DNA of 64,000 bases, from contig NZ_MTLG01000109.1 of assembly GCF_002192695.1 (NCBI RefSeq), positions 1-64,000 on the forward strand, in the 5' to 3' direction. Both the position numbers and the translations under genes were made by a program. The notes under the pieces were generated by a model. The model did not search any database. It worked only from the letters and a program-made list of their open reading frames with translations, and was not told the DNA's origin. This document shows, in pieces, positions 35,610 through 44,671 of this stretch. Position 1 is the first letter of the stretch, and each line of letters begins with the position of its first letter. Origin of the DNA: Achromobacter xylosoxidans. GTDB taxonomy: Bacteria > Pseudomonadota > Gammaproteobacteria > Burkholderiales > Burkholderiaceae_B.

Positions 35610-36740
35610 TCAGGCGGCGGCTGCGGCCAGGTTATCGGACAGCAGGGCCAGATGGTCGTCCTGCGAACCGAAGGCGGCGTCGCAACACAGCAGCTTGCGG
35701 TAGTAGTGGCCGATGGGGTACTCATAGGCCATGCCCATGCCGCCGTGCACCTGGATGGCCTGGCCGCCCACGTGGCGCGCGCTGCGGCCTACGGTCAGCT
35801 TGGCCAGGCTGAGATCGCGGCGTGCCTCGGCGTCGCCCGCGGCGGCTTCGTCCGCGCGCAGCGCGGCCAGCAGGGTCATGGAACGGGCGCGTTCGGCCGC
35901 GATCAGCATGTCCACGTAGCGGTGCTGCAAGACTTGCAGCGCGGCCAGCGGCTTGCCGAACTGGCTGCGCTCGTGCAGATATTCGCGGCAGATCTCCAGC
36001 GAACGTTCCATGGCGCCCAACGCCGCCGCGCAGCTTGCCGCGAGGCCCCGGTAGACAGCCCGCAACAGCAGGGTTTCGGCTTGCCGGCCGCTGGCCAGGC
36101 AGGCGGCGGCCGGCGTGTCCTGGAACACCAGGTCGGCGCTACGGGTGCCGTCGGCCAGTGGAGCGCCCGAGCGGGTCAGGCCGTCTGCGCCGCCCTGCAC
36201 CAGCAGCAGCGCCAGGCCGGCTTCGCCGCGTGCCGTCACGACCAGCCAGTCGGCTTGCGCGCCGTTGTCGACCAGTGTTTTGCGGCCGCGGACGCGCCAG
36301 GTTTCGCCATCGCGTTCGGCGCGGGTGTCGGCGTGCAGCGGCGCGAAGCCGCGGTCGCTTTCGGTCCAGGCCAGCGCCAGGCTGGCCTGGCCGCCGATAG
36401 CGGCCTGCAGCGCCTGCGCCGCCGGCGAGCCCGCGGCTGCACCGGCCAGCAAGGGCGCGGCCAGCACCGCGCTGGCCAATAGCGGCTCGGTGCAGAGCGC
36501 AGCGCCCGCGCCTTCCATCAGCAGCATGGTTTCCTGCGGTCCCAGGCCCAGGCCGCCGTCGTCCTGCGGCACGGTCAGCCCCAGCCAACCCAGCTCGCCC
36601 ATGGCTTGCCAGGCCGCGCGGTCGGTGCTTTCGGGCTTGGCCAGCCGTTCCAGATGGCGGTCGAAGCCGTAAGCGGTCGAAAAGTAATCGAACACGCTGG
36701 CGCGGATCATCTCTTGTTCTTCGGAGAGGTTCAGGTTCAT
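35610..36740 (-). CDS. acyl-CoA dehydrogenase, C-terminal-competent subunit of a heteromeric pair
   Basis: 376 aa. The C-terminal domain is canonical (CREYLHERSQFGKPLAALQV, IQVHGGMGMAYEYPIGHYYR). The middle domain is degenerate: the usual SEP..GSD motif is replaced by LALAWTESDRGFAPLHADTR. As at 18717-19673, this subunit adjoins an ACAD with the complementary pattern (14 bp upstream), indicating a heterotetrameric enzyme with one shared FAD site per pair. Confidence 0.88.
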   Translation of the reverse strand: MNLNLSEEQEMIRASVFDYFSTAYGFDRHLERLAKPESTDRAAWQAMGELGWLGLTVPQDDGGLGLGPQETMLLMEGAGAALCTEPLLASAVLAAPLLAGAAAGSPAAQALQAAIGGQASLALAWTESDRGFAPLHADTRAERDGETWRVRGRKTLVDNGAQADWLVVTARGEAGLALLLVQGGADGLTRSGAPLADGTRSADLVFQDTPAAACLASGRQAETLLLRAVYRGLAASCAAALGAMERSLEICREYLHERSQFGKPLAALQVLQHRYVDMLIAAERARSMTLLAALRADEAAAGDAEARRDLSLAKLTVGRSARHVGGQAIQVHGGMGMAYEYPIGHYYRKLLCCDAAFGSQDDHLALLSDNLAAAAA

Positions 36741-36753
36741 GGCGTGTCCTTGC

Positions 36754-37938
36754 TTATTTCTGGAATCGGCTCTTCGCGATCACGGTCTTCTGGATTTCGG
36801 AGCTGCCGCCATAGATCGTGGCCACGCGGTTGAACAGGTGGTCGCCCAGCAGTCCGTGCGCCGTGGCGTCGCCGATGGGCGACTGGGTGTAGCGGCCGGT
36901 GTAGACCATGCCGTAGCGGCCAGCCAGGTCCAGCAGCAGTTCGGTCAGGGCCTGGCAGATCTCCGAGCCTTCGATCTTCAGCATGGAGGAATCCGCGATC
37001 TCGAATCCGGCTCCCGGCCGGTAGGCGGAGAGTGCGCGCAGTTCGGTCAATTCGAGCGCGCGCAGGCGCGCCTCGATATCGCACAGGCGTTGGCGGTGGA
37101 TCGGGTTGTCGATGGGACGGCTGCCATCCGCGAGCGGATGCGAGGCCAGGCGCTGCGCGCGGGCCAGCTGCATGCGCGAGCGGCCGACGCGGGCGATCAT
37201 GGCGCGCTCATGGCCGAGCAGGAACTTGGCATAGGTCCAGCCTTCGCCTTCCTTGCCGACCAGGCCCGACTTCGGCACGCGGACGTCATTGAAGAAGACT
37301 TCGCAGATGCTGGCGCCTTCGTCTATGGTGCGCACCGGCCGGACCTCGATCCCCGGGGTCTTCATGTCCAGCAGCAGGAAGGAGATGCCTTGCTGCGGCT
37401 TGCCCGTGTCGCTGGTGCGGGCCAGGCAGAACATCATGTCGGCATGGCGCCCGTGGGTGGTCCAGGCCTTCTGGCCGTTGAGCAGGTAGTGGTCGCCGCA
37501 ATCGACTGCGCGCGTGCGCAGCGAGGCCAGGTCGGAGCCGGCGTTGGGTTCGGAGAAGCCTTGACACCACCAGGTTTCCGAGCCGAGGATGGCGGGCAGG
37601 TACTGGGTCTTCTGTTCGTCCGAGCCGAAGGTGTAGATCACCGGGCCCACCATGGCGATGCCGAAGGGAATGGTCTCGGGCGCGCATTGCAGGGCCAGCT
37701 CATGCAGGAAGATGCGCTGCTTGCCCAGGCTCCAGCCTGTGCCGCCGTATTGCACGGGCCATGCCGGCGCGATCCAGCCCTGGCGGTGCAGGTGGCGCTG
37801 CCAATCGACGTATTCCTGTTTCTCAAGTTTTTCGCCGTACAGCACTTTGCGACGGACGCTTTCGGGCAGGTGGGCCTGCGCGAAGCTGCGGACTTCCAGG
37901 CGGAATTCCCGCTCTTCGGGCGTGACTTCAATATCCAT
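36754..37938 (-). CDS. acyl-CoA dehydrogenase, FAD-middle-domain subunit of a heteromeric pair
   Basis: 394 aa. WWCQGFSEPNAGSDLASLRT and GQKAWTTHGRHADMMFCLAR give a complete FAD/acyl-binding middle domain, and the C-terminus has TIYGGSSEIQKTVIAKSRF. N-terminal WPVQYGGTGWSLGKQ is typical. It forms the first beta-oxidation step with the downstream subunit. It lies 26 bp after the IclR gene in the same operon. Confidence 0.9.
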   Translation of the reverse strand: MDIEVTPEEREFRLEVRSFAQAHLPESVRRKVLYGEKLEKQEYVDWQRHLHRQGWIAPAWPVQYGGTGWSLGKQRIFLHELALQCAPETIPFGIAMVGPVIYTFGSDEQKTQYLPAILGSETWWCQGFSEPNAGSDLASLRTRAVDCGDHYLLNGQKAWTTHGRHADMMFCLARTSDTGKPQQGISFLLLDMKTPGIEVRPVRTIDEGASICEVFFNDVRVPKSGLVGKEGEGWTYAKFLLGHERAMIARVGRSRMQLARAQRLASHPLADGSRPIDNPIHRQRLCDIEARLRALELTELRALSAYRPGAGFEIADSSMLKIEGSEICQALTELLLDLAGRYGMVYTGRYTQSPIGDATAHGLLGDHLFNRVATIYGGSSEIQKTVIAKSRFQK

Positions 37939-37964
37939 GTTGATGATCGCTCTATGGGGTGTCT

Positions 37965-38828
37965 TCAGATCGGCGAAATAGAGGCCGACGCCTTGATGTG
38001 GATGGGCACGTCCGGCAGGAATTCGGCCGCCACCTCATTGACGGTGCGGGGGATGTCGTGCAGGCGGGCCGCCACGTCCTGGCGCGTGCCGGCGATGGCC
38101 AGGCCCATCAGCCCGGTGTGGTCGCCGGCGCCGGGGTCGCTGACCAGCGCGAAGGAGAAAGAGGCGCGATTGGCGCTTTGCAGCCGGTGCGAGTAGACGA
38201 AGCCCGCGTTGCGGGCGCGGTCGACGATGCCGAGGACCTGGCGCAGCGTCGTCACCGGGGATTTGTGCTCGGCGCGCGCCAGGCAGACGCTGGCGATGGC
38301 GCAGACTTCGTCGTCGGGCAACTGGGCCAGCAGCGCGTAGCCCAGGCCGGTGTCGATCAGCGGACGCACCACGCCGATGGGGACCTGGGTCTTGCGGTCC
38401 TTGGCGCCGTAGAGCACGTGGGCGTACTGGACATAGCGGCCGCTGCGCTGGCCGAGGATGACGCTCAGGCCCAGCCGTTCGCCCAAGGCGCGCATGGCCA
38501 GGCGCAGGTTGCTGCGGGGCAGGGCCAGGTCATGCACCCAGCCTCCCAGCATGTTCAGCCGCAGGCTGGGCATGTAGGTGCCGTCGTCCGGGTTGTGGCA
38601 CAGGTAGCCCATGCGCATCAGCGTCTGCACCAGCATCCAGGTGCTGGATTGCGGATAGCCGCTGGCGCGCACGATCTCCGCCAGCGTGACCGGGCGTCCG
38701 AGCTGTTCGAGCAACTCGATCAGTTCAAGCACGCGCTGGGCCGACTTCACCGAGCGCTGGCCCAGGTCGCGCGTGCTGTCCTTGATGGACGCGTCGGGAA
38801 GTTCGAGCCGGCGGGAGGATCGGGACAT
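37965..38828 (-). CDS. IclR-family transcriptional regulator of module 3
   Basis: 287 aa. The winged helix covers QRVLELIELLEQLGRPVTLA and the recognition helix SGYPQSSTWMLVQTLMRMGY (about residues 55-74). The C-terminal domain contains RSGRYVQYAHVLYGAKDRKT and a ligand-pocket segment TGLGYALLAQLPDDE. Its gene is embedded in the operon between the Bug receptor (17 bp upstream) and the ACAD pair, so it probably autoregulates the whole unit. Confidence 0.88.
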   Translation of the reverse strand: MSRSSRRLELPDASIKDSTRDLGQRSVKSAQRVLELIELLEQLGRPVTLAEIVRASGYPQSSTWMLVQTLMRMGYLCHNPDDGTYMPSLRLNMLGGWVHDLALPRSNLRLAMRALGERLGLSVILGQRSGRYVQYAHVLYGAKDRKTQVPIGVVRPLIDTGLGYALLAQLPDDEVCAIASVCLARAEHKSPVTTLRQVLGIVDRARNAGFVYSHRLQSANRASFSFALVSDPGAGDHTGLMGLAIAGTRQDVAARLHDIPRTVNEVAAEFLPDVPIHIKASASISPI

Positions 38829-38845
38829 GATTTGCGCCCTCGGGT

Positions 38846-39835
38846 TCAGTCGGTGCGGATGTCGGCCTTGTCCGCCAGCTCGGCCCAGCGCTTCAAGTCG
38901 GTCTGGAAGAACGTGGCGAAGGTCTTGGGATCGCTGCCCACGGGGTCCAGGTTCATGCCGACGAGCTTGGACTGGACCTCGGGAGCCTTGACCGCGTCGG
39001 CGATCTGCGCCGACATGGCCTGGACAATGGCGTCCGGCGTGCCCTTGGCCGCGAACAGGCCGAACCAGGCGCCCAGGTTGAAGCCCTGGTAGCCGAGTTC
39101 CGTCATGGTGGGCGTCTGCGGCAGGGTGGCCATGCGCTTGTCGCCGGTGACGGCCAGCACGCGGATGCGATCCGAGTTCAGGTGTGGCAGCGCCGAGCCG
39201 ATGTCGGGAAACGCGAAGGAAACCACGCCGCCCAGCAGGTCGGACATCATGGGGGCGGCGCCCTTGTATGGCACGTGCTGAGCGCTGGTCTTGGTTTCCT
39301 GCAGGAACTGCGCACCCAGGAAATGGCCGGTGGAACCATTGCCATAGGACCCGTAGCTGTATTTCTGCGGAGCGGCGCGCAGCGCCTCCACCAAGCCCTT
39401 GACCGTATCCACGTCCACGCTGCTGCGGTTGACCACGAGCACATTGGAAGAGCGGGCGACCAGCGAGACCGGGATGAAATCGCGGTCCACTTGATACGGG
39501 ATCTTCACGGTCGAGGTGGCCGGCAGCTGCGACATGGTGGTGAAGCCCAGCATGAAGGTGTAGCCGTCGGCCGGCGCGCCCAGCACGGCGTTGCCGGCGA
39601 TGACGCCCGACCCGCCTGCGCGGTTCTCGACCACGACCGGTTGCTTGAGCACGCCGCCGATGTGTTGGGCCAGCAGGCGCGCAACCGTGTCGGCCCCGCC
39701 GCCCGCGGCGCTGGGCACGATGAAGCGGATCGGCTTATCGGGCCAGGCGCTTTCCGCCGCCTGCGCCGTCAGGCTGCAGGCGGCGGCCAATGCGGCCGCT
39801 GCCGCCAGGAAATGCCTTCGTGCTGCGAATCCCAT
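38846..39835 (-). CDS. Bug-family tripartite tricarboxylate transporter receptor (module 3)
   Basis: 329 aa from the ATG at 39835, which starts a signal peptide (ARRHFLAAAAALAAACSLTA, cut after AQA) and has GGAGA upstream. Motifs: WPDKPIRFIVPSAAGGGADT and VVENRAGGSGVIAGNAVLGA. It is the second gene of the acyl-CoA ligase operon and presumably delivers the acid that the ligase activates. No TctA/TctB permease genes are nearby. Confidence 0.9.
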   Translation of the reverse strand: MGFAARRHFLAAAAALAAACSLTAQAAESAWPDKPIRFIVPSAAGGGADTVARLLAQHIGGVLKQPVVVENRAGGSGVIAGNAVLGAPADGYTFMLGFTTMSQLPATSTVKIPYQVDRDFIPVSLVARSSNVLVVNRSSVDVDTVKGLVEALRAAPQKYSYGSYGNGSTGHFLGAQFLQETKTSAQHVPYKGAAPMMSDLLGGVVSFAFPDIGSALPHLNSDRIRVLAVTGDKRMATLPQTPTMTELGYQGFNLGAWFGLFAAKGTPDAIVQAMSAQIADAVKAPEVQSKLVGMNLDPVGSDPKTFATFFQTDLKRWAELADKADIRTD

Positions 39836-39872
39836 GCTTGTCTCCTGTGGATGGATATTCTGTTTTGGTGAG

Positions 39873-41447
39873 TCAGATGCAGTGCGCGCGCGCCATGTCG
39901 ACGACGGCCTTGCGGAGGATCTTTCCATTATCTGCCGCAGGCAGCCTGGAAAGCAGGATGATTTTCTGCGGACGCTTGTAGGGCGCCAGGCGCTCGCGCG
40001 CGAAGGCCTGCAAGGCTTGCGCCTCGATGCTGCGGCCTTCCTCCGCTTCGACGAAGGCGATGATCTGTTCATCGCCATCGTGCGGCACGCCGACCACGCA
40101 GGACTGGCGCACGCCCGTGTACGCGTTCAGCGCGGCTTCCACTTCGCTGGGGTAAACGTTGAAGCCCGAGCGGATGATGAGGTCCTTGATGCGGCCCATT
40201 ACGAAGAGCGCGCCATCGGGCTCCGCGCGCAGCAGGTCTCCGGTGCGCAGCCAGCCATCGGCGTCCAGCGCCTGCGCGGTCTGCTCGGGCGCCTTGTAAT
40301 AGCCCTTCATGACGTTGGGGCCGCGCACCTGCAGCTCGCCCACGCCGCCGGGAATCACGGCCTGGCCGTCCTCGGCGACGATGCGGGCCTGCATGCCGGG
40401 GATCAGGTAGCCCACGCTCAGGTCGGCGCGGCGTTGGCGGTAAGGCACCATGCTGATCGTCGGCGAGGCCTCGGTGAGGCCGTAGCCGTTGTTGATGGGT
40501 TCGCCGAAGATCGCTTCGATGCGCGCCTTGAGCGAAGGATCCAGCGGCGCGCCGCCGCAATGCAGCAGGCGCACGCGCGGCGCGGGTATCGGCGTGCCTT
40601 GCTCATGCGCCTGCAGCAGGCGCACGTACATCGCGGGCACGCCATGCAGCATGGTGACGCCGCCTGCCAGGGCCGCGATCGCGTGCTCGACGTCGAAGCG
40701 GCTGGCCAGCTGCAGCGTTGCGCCGGCGCCGAGCGCGGCCAGGGCCACGGTGCTCAGGCCGTACACATGCGAGATGGGCAGCGCCGAATAGATGCGGTCG
40801 TCCGGCGCGGTGGCGCGGGCATGGCGCGCGACGGCCGAAGAATGGCCCAGGTTCGCGTGGGTCAGCATCACGCCCTTGGGCGTGCCGGTGGTGCCGCTGG
40901 TATAGATCATCACGGCAACCTGTTCGCGCGCGTCCGCCTGCGCGGGTTCGGCCCGCGCCGCCGTATCGGCATCGGTGCAGGCGAACCGCAGTCCGGCAAG
41001 CTCGACCTCGCGCGCGCCATGGCGCAGACCGTGGGCCCGGGCCTGCTCGGACAGGCCGCTGGTCGCCAGCACCATCCTGGGTTCGCAGTGCGTCTTGATG
41101 GCGTCGACCTCGACGCCGGTCATGCGGGCGTTGACGACGACCGCCCAGGCGTCCAGGCGGCTGCAGGCCAGCACGGCGGCCAGCTGGGTACCGCCGCTTT
41201 CTCCGGCGATCAGCAGGCGGTCGCCCGCGCGCAAGCCCTGGTTCCGCAGATACGCGGTCAAGGCATCGATCACCGAGTCGAGTTCCGCATAAGTCCAGCG
41301 TCCTTCGTCGGAAACAAGGGCGGTATGCGCGGCCAGGCGGGGCAGGTGCCGGCCCACCAGCTGGTGGATGCGGAAATCGGTATCGGGAAGATCAACGGAC
41401 ATGGTGTGGCGGGGCATCTGTGCTGGGCTGCTATTGAGCGGAATCAT
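39873..41447 (-). CDS. acyl-CoA synthetase / fatty-acid-CoA ligase (ANL family)
   Basis: 524 aa from the ATG at 41447; ATGs at 41417 and 41402 are alternatives that would still leave an intact domain. Adenylation motifs are complete: MIYTSGTTGTPKGVMLTHAN (about 186-205), NNGYGLTEASPTISM, GWLRTGDLL, GRIKDLIIRSGFNVYPSEVE and the C-terminal catalytic Lys in NGKILRKAV. It makes the acyl-CoA by an acyl-AMP intermediate and is the first gene of module 3. A perfect palindrome lies 25 bp upstream of this start. Confidence 0.92.
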   Translation of the reverse strand: MIPLNSSPAQMPRHTMSVDLPDTDFRIHQLVGRHLPRLAAHTALVSDEGRWTYAELDSVIDALTAYLRNQGLRAGDRLLIAGESGGTQLAAVLACSRLDAWAVVVNARMTGVEVDAIKTHCEPRMVLATSGLSEQARAHGLRHGAREVELAGLRFACTDADTAARAEPAQADAREQVAVMIYTSGTTGTPKGVMLTHANLGHSSAVARHARATAPDDRIYSALPISHVYGLSTVALAALGAGATLQLASRFDVEHAIAALAGGVTMLHGVPAMYVRLLQAHEQGTPIPAPRVRLLHCGGAPLDPSLKARIEAIFGEPINNGYGLTEASPTISMVPYRQRRADLSVGYLIPGMQARIVAEDGQAVIPGGVGELQVRGPNVMKGYYKAPEQTAQALDADGWLRTGDLLRAEPDGALFVMGRIKDLIIRSGFNVYPSEVEAALNAYTGVRQSCVVGVPHDGDEQIIAFVEAEEGRSIEAQALQAFARERLAPYKRPQKIILLSRLPAADNGKILRKAVVDMARAHCI

Positions 41448-41471
41448 AGGAATGACATCCCGCCATTTCCA

Positions 41472-41483
41472 TCACATATGTGA
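41472..41483. promoter_or_regulatory. perfect 12-bp palindrome upstream of acyl-CoA synthetase gene
   Basis: TCACATATGTGA, fully symmetric, in the 159-bp gap between the ligase gene (minus) and the class II aldolase gene (plus). Its position 25 bp from the ligase start suits an operator, perhaps for the IclR protein of the operon. Confidence 0.5.
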
Positions 41484-41606
41484 ATTCTTGGGCGGCGCGG
41501 TGGCCGCTCCCTGGCCGCGCCGCGTGCCGGCCGCGGGCAAAACGAATAAAGTGCCAGACAGCGCCCGCGCAGATGGCGTGGGCAGTCATCGAAAAATGGA
41601 GACGGT

Positions 41607-42368
41607 ATGGATACGGTAGGCAAGGGCGCCAGCGTGCGCGAACAGGTCAGCGCAACGGAGTGGGAGGTCCGCAAGGACCTGGCGGCGCTCTACCGGCTGG
41701 TGGCGCTGTTCGGCTGGGATGACCTGATCTTCACCCACATCACGGCCAAGGTGCCGGGGACCGAACATTTCCTGATCAATCCCTACGGCATGATGTTCGA
41801 CGAGATCACGGCCTCCAGTCTGGTCAAGATCGACCTGGACGGACGCAAGGTCATGGAGTCGGAGTACGACATCAATCCCGCCGGCTTCACCATCCATAGC
41901 TGTATCCACGCCGCGCGCAAGGACGCCATGTGCGTGTTGCACACGCATTCCATCAACGGCGTGGCGGTGTCGGCGCAGAAGGCCGGGCTGCTGCCGCTGT
42001 CGCAGTTCGCGTTCATCGTCCTGCGTTCGCTCGGCTACCACGACTACGAGGGCCTGGCGCTCAATCCCGAGGAACAGCCGCGCCTGGTGCGCGACTTGGG
42101 CAGCAACACTTATCTCATCCTGCGCAACCATGGCCTGTTGACCGTGGGGCTGAGCATGGCCGAAGCCTTCCAGGCCATGCACCGGTTGGAAGCCGCCTGC
42201 ATGGTGCAGGTGCGGGCCCAGGCCGGCGGCGAGCTGACCTACATTCCGCCCGACATCCTGAAGAACGCCACGGTGGAATCGCAGGCCGACCGCGCGCACA
42301 AGGCCATGCTGGCCTGGCCGGGCCTGCTGCGCCGGCTGGACCGCCGCAACCCGGGCTACGCGGAGTAG
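41607..42368 (+). CDS. class II aldolase/adducin-family protein
   Basis: 253 aa. HITAKVPGTEHFLINPYG starts the fold, VLHTHSINGVAVSAQ (about 111-125) supplies two zinc-binding His, and LILRNHGLLTVG supplies the third. Such proteins act as aldolases, epimerases or decarboxylating enzymes, and many members have no known substrate. It is divergent from module 3; a role in the same pathway is possible but unproven. Confidence 0.87.
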   Translation: MDTVGKGASVREQVSATEWEVRKDLAALYRLVALFGWDDLIFTHITAKVPGTEHFLINPYGMMFDEITASSLVKIDLDGRKVMESEYDINPAGFTIHSCIHAARKDAMCVLHTHSINGVAVSAQKAGLLPLSQFAFIVLRSLGYHDYEGLALNPEEQPRLVRDLGSNTYLILRNHGLLTVGLSMAEAFQAMHRLEAACMVQVRAQAGGELTYIPPDILKNATVESQADRAHKAMLAWPGLLRRLDRRNPGYAE

Positions 42369-42377
42369 CGGCCGGGC

Positions 42378-42402
42378 GCGGGCCCCATGGCATGGGGCCC
42401 GC
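42378..42402. terminator. GC-rich palindrome in convergent gap
   Basis: GCGGGCCCCATG (42378-42389), one central G, then CATGGGGCCCGC. It fills most of the 43-bp gap between two convergent genes. There is no T tract, so it may act as a weak bidirectional stop or a transcript-end stabiliser. Confidence 0.5.
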
Positions 42403-42411
42403 CGGACCGGA

Positions 42412-42921
42412 TCAGTACTTGCCCATGTAATCGCGCTTGCCGATTTCCACGCCGTTGTGGCGCAGGATGTCGTAGGCCGTGGTGACGTGGAAGAAGAACT
42501 GCGGCAGGCCGTAGTGCAGCAGGTAGGCGCTGCCGCTCAGTTTCTTTTCCTTGGGCGTGCCCGGGCGCAGCACGATTTCGAGGGCGTCGCTCTGCGCGAA
42601 TTGTTCCGGGCCGAACGAACCCAGGTGCTCCAGCGTCTTGGCGATCAAGGCCTGCAGGCCCGCGAAGGTGGCTTCGCTGTCCGGCCACGACGGCACTTCC
42701 GCACCGGCCAGGCGCGAGGCGATACCCTTCGCAAAATCGGACGCGATCTGCACCTGGCGCGCCAGCGGGAACATGTCGGGGAACAGGCGGGCGCCCAGAT
42801 AGGCGTCCGGATCGATGTTCTTTTCCGTGGCGTGGGCTTCCGCCTTTTTCAGCACGTCGGACAGGGCCGACAGCATTTGCGTCAGGACGGGAACGGAGGC
42901 GCTGTGCATGAAATTGCTCAT
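42412..42921 (-). CDS. DUF1993-family protein
   Basis: 169 aa. The pattern SVPVLTQMLSALSDVLKKAE at the N-terminus and HYGLPQFFFHVTTAYDILRH followed by NGVEIGKRDYMGK at the C-terminus is that of DUF1993, a four-helix-bundle family related in fold to DinB proteins. No catalytic role is established. No operon partner. Confidence 0.85.
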   Translation of the reverse strand: MSNFMHSASVPVLTQMLSALSDVLKKAEAHATEKNIDPDAYLGARLFPDMFPLARQVQIASDFAKGIASRLAGAEVPSWPDSEATFAGLQALIAKTLEHLGSFGPEQFAQSDALEIVLRPGTPKEKKLSGSAYLLHYGLPQFFFHVTTAYDILRHNGVEIGKRDYMGKY

Positions 42922-43028
42922 ATCGTGTCTCGCTTGAGAGTGGGCGCCGGCGCGGGAGGCGCCGGGCAGGCTTGCGAAGACTACCAGTTGCTGGCGCTCG
43001 CATTCGTAACCTGTGTCAGGGCTTGAGT

Positions 43029-43046
43029 CATCATGACATCATGATG
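43029..43046. promoter_or_regulatory. candidate GntR operator
   Basis: CATCATGA (43029-43036), CA, TCATGATG (43039-43046): a perfect 8-bp inverted repeat 14 bp before the gntR-type start. The position overlaps where the promoter should be, as expected for autorepression. Confidence 0.6.
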
Positions 43047-43059
43047 TTATGATCTCTTC

Positions 43060-43803
43060 ATGCAAAACGACTCCGAATATGCCCCCCTCTACGCCCGGGT
43101 GGAAACGGCCTTGGCCGCGGAAATCTCGGCCGGCAGCCTGTCGCCCGGCGATCGCCTGCCGACCGAAGACCAGTTGATCGAGCGCTTCGCCGTCAGCCGC
43201 ACCACGGTGCGCAAGGCGGTGGAAAACCTGGTGGCCCGCGGCTTGGTGCAAATCCGGCGCGGCAAGGGGACGTACGTCACGGAACCCAAGCTGACCCAGG
43301 CGCTGACGGCGCTGAGCGGGTTCGTCGAGGACATGGCCGCGCTTGGCCGCCAGGCCACGGCGCGCTTGCTGGACAAACGGCCGGTGCCGGCGACCGAAGA
43401 AGTCGCGCGCCAGCTGGGCGTGGCGCGCGGCGCGCTGGTCTATCGCATCGAGCGCGTGCGGCTGGCGGACGGCGTGGCCATGTCGTTCGATGAAACCTAT
43501 CTGCCGCTGGACGTGGGCGAAAAAGTCGCCAGCAACGACCTGGAGGCCGAACCCATCTTCGACCTGCTCGAGCTGCGCTACGACCTGCCGCTGATCGAGG
43601 CCGAGTACCAACTTGAAGCGGTGACGGCGGACGAACGCGTCGCACGGGCGCTGGGTGTCGCGCCGGGCAGCCCGATCTTCCTTATCGAGCGCACTTCCTA
43701 CACCGAGGGGCAGCGGCCCGTCGACTACGAAAAGCTGTATTACCGCGGCGACCTGATCCGGTTCAGCACCCGTTTGTCGCGCCAGCCGCGCAGGCCGACC
43801 TGA
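43060..43803 (+). CDS. GntR-family (HutC/UTRA) transcriptional regulator
   Basis: 247 aa. The GntR winged helix is near residues 12-75 (LSPGDRLPTEDQLIERFAVS, RTTVRKAVENLVARGLV, RGKGTYV), and a UTRA effector domain follows (VYRIERVRLADG-type segment and GSPIFLIERTSYTEGQRPVD). It is followed 10 bp later by the TauE-family exporter gene, which it probably controls. Confidence 0.9.
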   Translation: MQNDSEYAPLYARVETALAAEISAGSLSPGDRLPTEDQLIERFAVSRTTVRKAVENLVARGLVQIRRGKGTYVTEPKLTQALTALSGFVEDMAALGRQATARLLDKRPVPATEEVARQLGVARGALVYRIERVRLADGVAMSFDETYLPLDVGEKVASNDLEAEPIFDLLELRYDLPLIEAEYQLEAVTADERVARALGVAPGSPIFLIERTSYTEGQRPVDYEKLYYRGDLIRFSTRLSRQPRRPT

Positions 43804-43813
43804 GCCGCCGGCC

Positions 43814-44671
43814 ATGCAGAGCTCGACGATCTTCTGGCTGTTCGCGGCCGCCTTCGGCGCCAGTGCACTGGGCGGGGTGCTGGGCATGGCCAGCGGCATC
43901 TTCATCGTGCCCATCCTGACGCTGCTGTTCGGCGTGGACATCCATGTGGCCATAGGGGCCAGCATCATCTCGGTCATCGCCTGTTCCTGCGGCAGCGCCG
44001 CGCCGTTCCTGAAAGGGCGGCTGACCAATGTCAGGCTTGCCATCGTCCTGGAAACGGCCACCACGCTGGGCGCGCTGACCGGCGTGTTCCTCATCGGCAA
44101 CGTCTCGACCGGATTTCTCTACGGCCTGTTCGCGGTCATCCTGGCGCTGTCCGCGCAGCAGATGCTGGCGCGCCGCCGCGAGGCCGCCGCCATCGCGCCT
44201 GGCGCCGCAAGCTGGGCCACGGCGCTGCGCCTGCACTCCAGCTTCCCCGACCGCGCGCTGGGTCGCGAGGTGCACTATCAGGTGGACCGCGTGCCGCTGG
44301 GCCTGTCGCTGATGTACGGCGCCGGCCTGATATCCGCGTTGCTCGGCATAGGCTCGGGCGTGCTCAAGATTCCGGCCATGGATGCGGCCTTGAAGCTGCC
44401 CATCAAGGTTTCATCCGCGACGTCCAATTTCATGATCGGCGTGACTGCCGCAGCCAGCGCGGGCGCTTACTTCGTGCGCGGCGACATCGACATCGGCATC
44501 GCCGGTCCTGTTGCGTTGGGTTCGGTCGCGGGCGCCTTGCTCGGCGCCCGCCTGCTGATGGGCCTGCCGGCGGACAAGCTGCGTCTCTTCTTTGTGATCG
44601 TGCTGTCCTTGCTGGCGGTGCAGATGCTGCTGAGCGCGCTGGGCGTGCACCTGCCGGGAGGTCCGGCATGA
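43814..44671 (+). CDS. TauE/SafE-family sulfite/organoanion exporter
   Basis: 285 aa with about eight hydrophobic helices in two halves. The duplicated family motif appears as GGVLGMASGIFIVPILTLLF (about 17-36) and SALLGIGSGVLKIPAMDAAL (about 174-193). These proteins export sulfite or organic sulfonate-derived anions, or import them. Tightly linked to the upstream GntR gene and overlapping the DUF1634 gene by 4 bp. Confidence 0.9.
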   Translation: MQSSTIFWLFAAAFGASALGGVLGMASGIFIVPILTLLFGVDIHVAIGASIISVIACSCGSAAPFLKGRLTNVRLAIVLETATTLGALTGVFLIGNVSTGFLYGLFAVILALSAQQMLARRREAAAIAPGAASWATALRLHSSFPDRALGREVHYQVDRVPLGLSLMYGAGLISALLGIGSGVLKIPAMDAALKLPIKVSSATSNFMIGVTAAASAGAYFVRGDIDIGIAGPVALGSVAGALLGARLLMGLPADKLRLFFVIVLSLLAVQMLLSALGVHLPGGPA

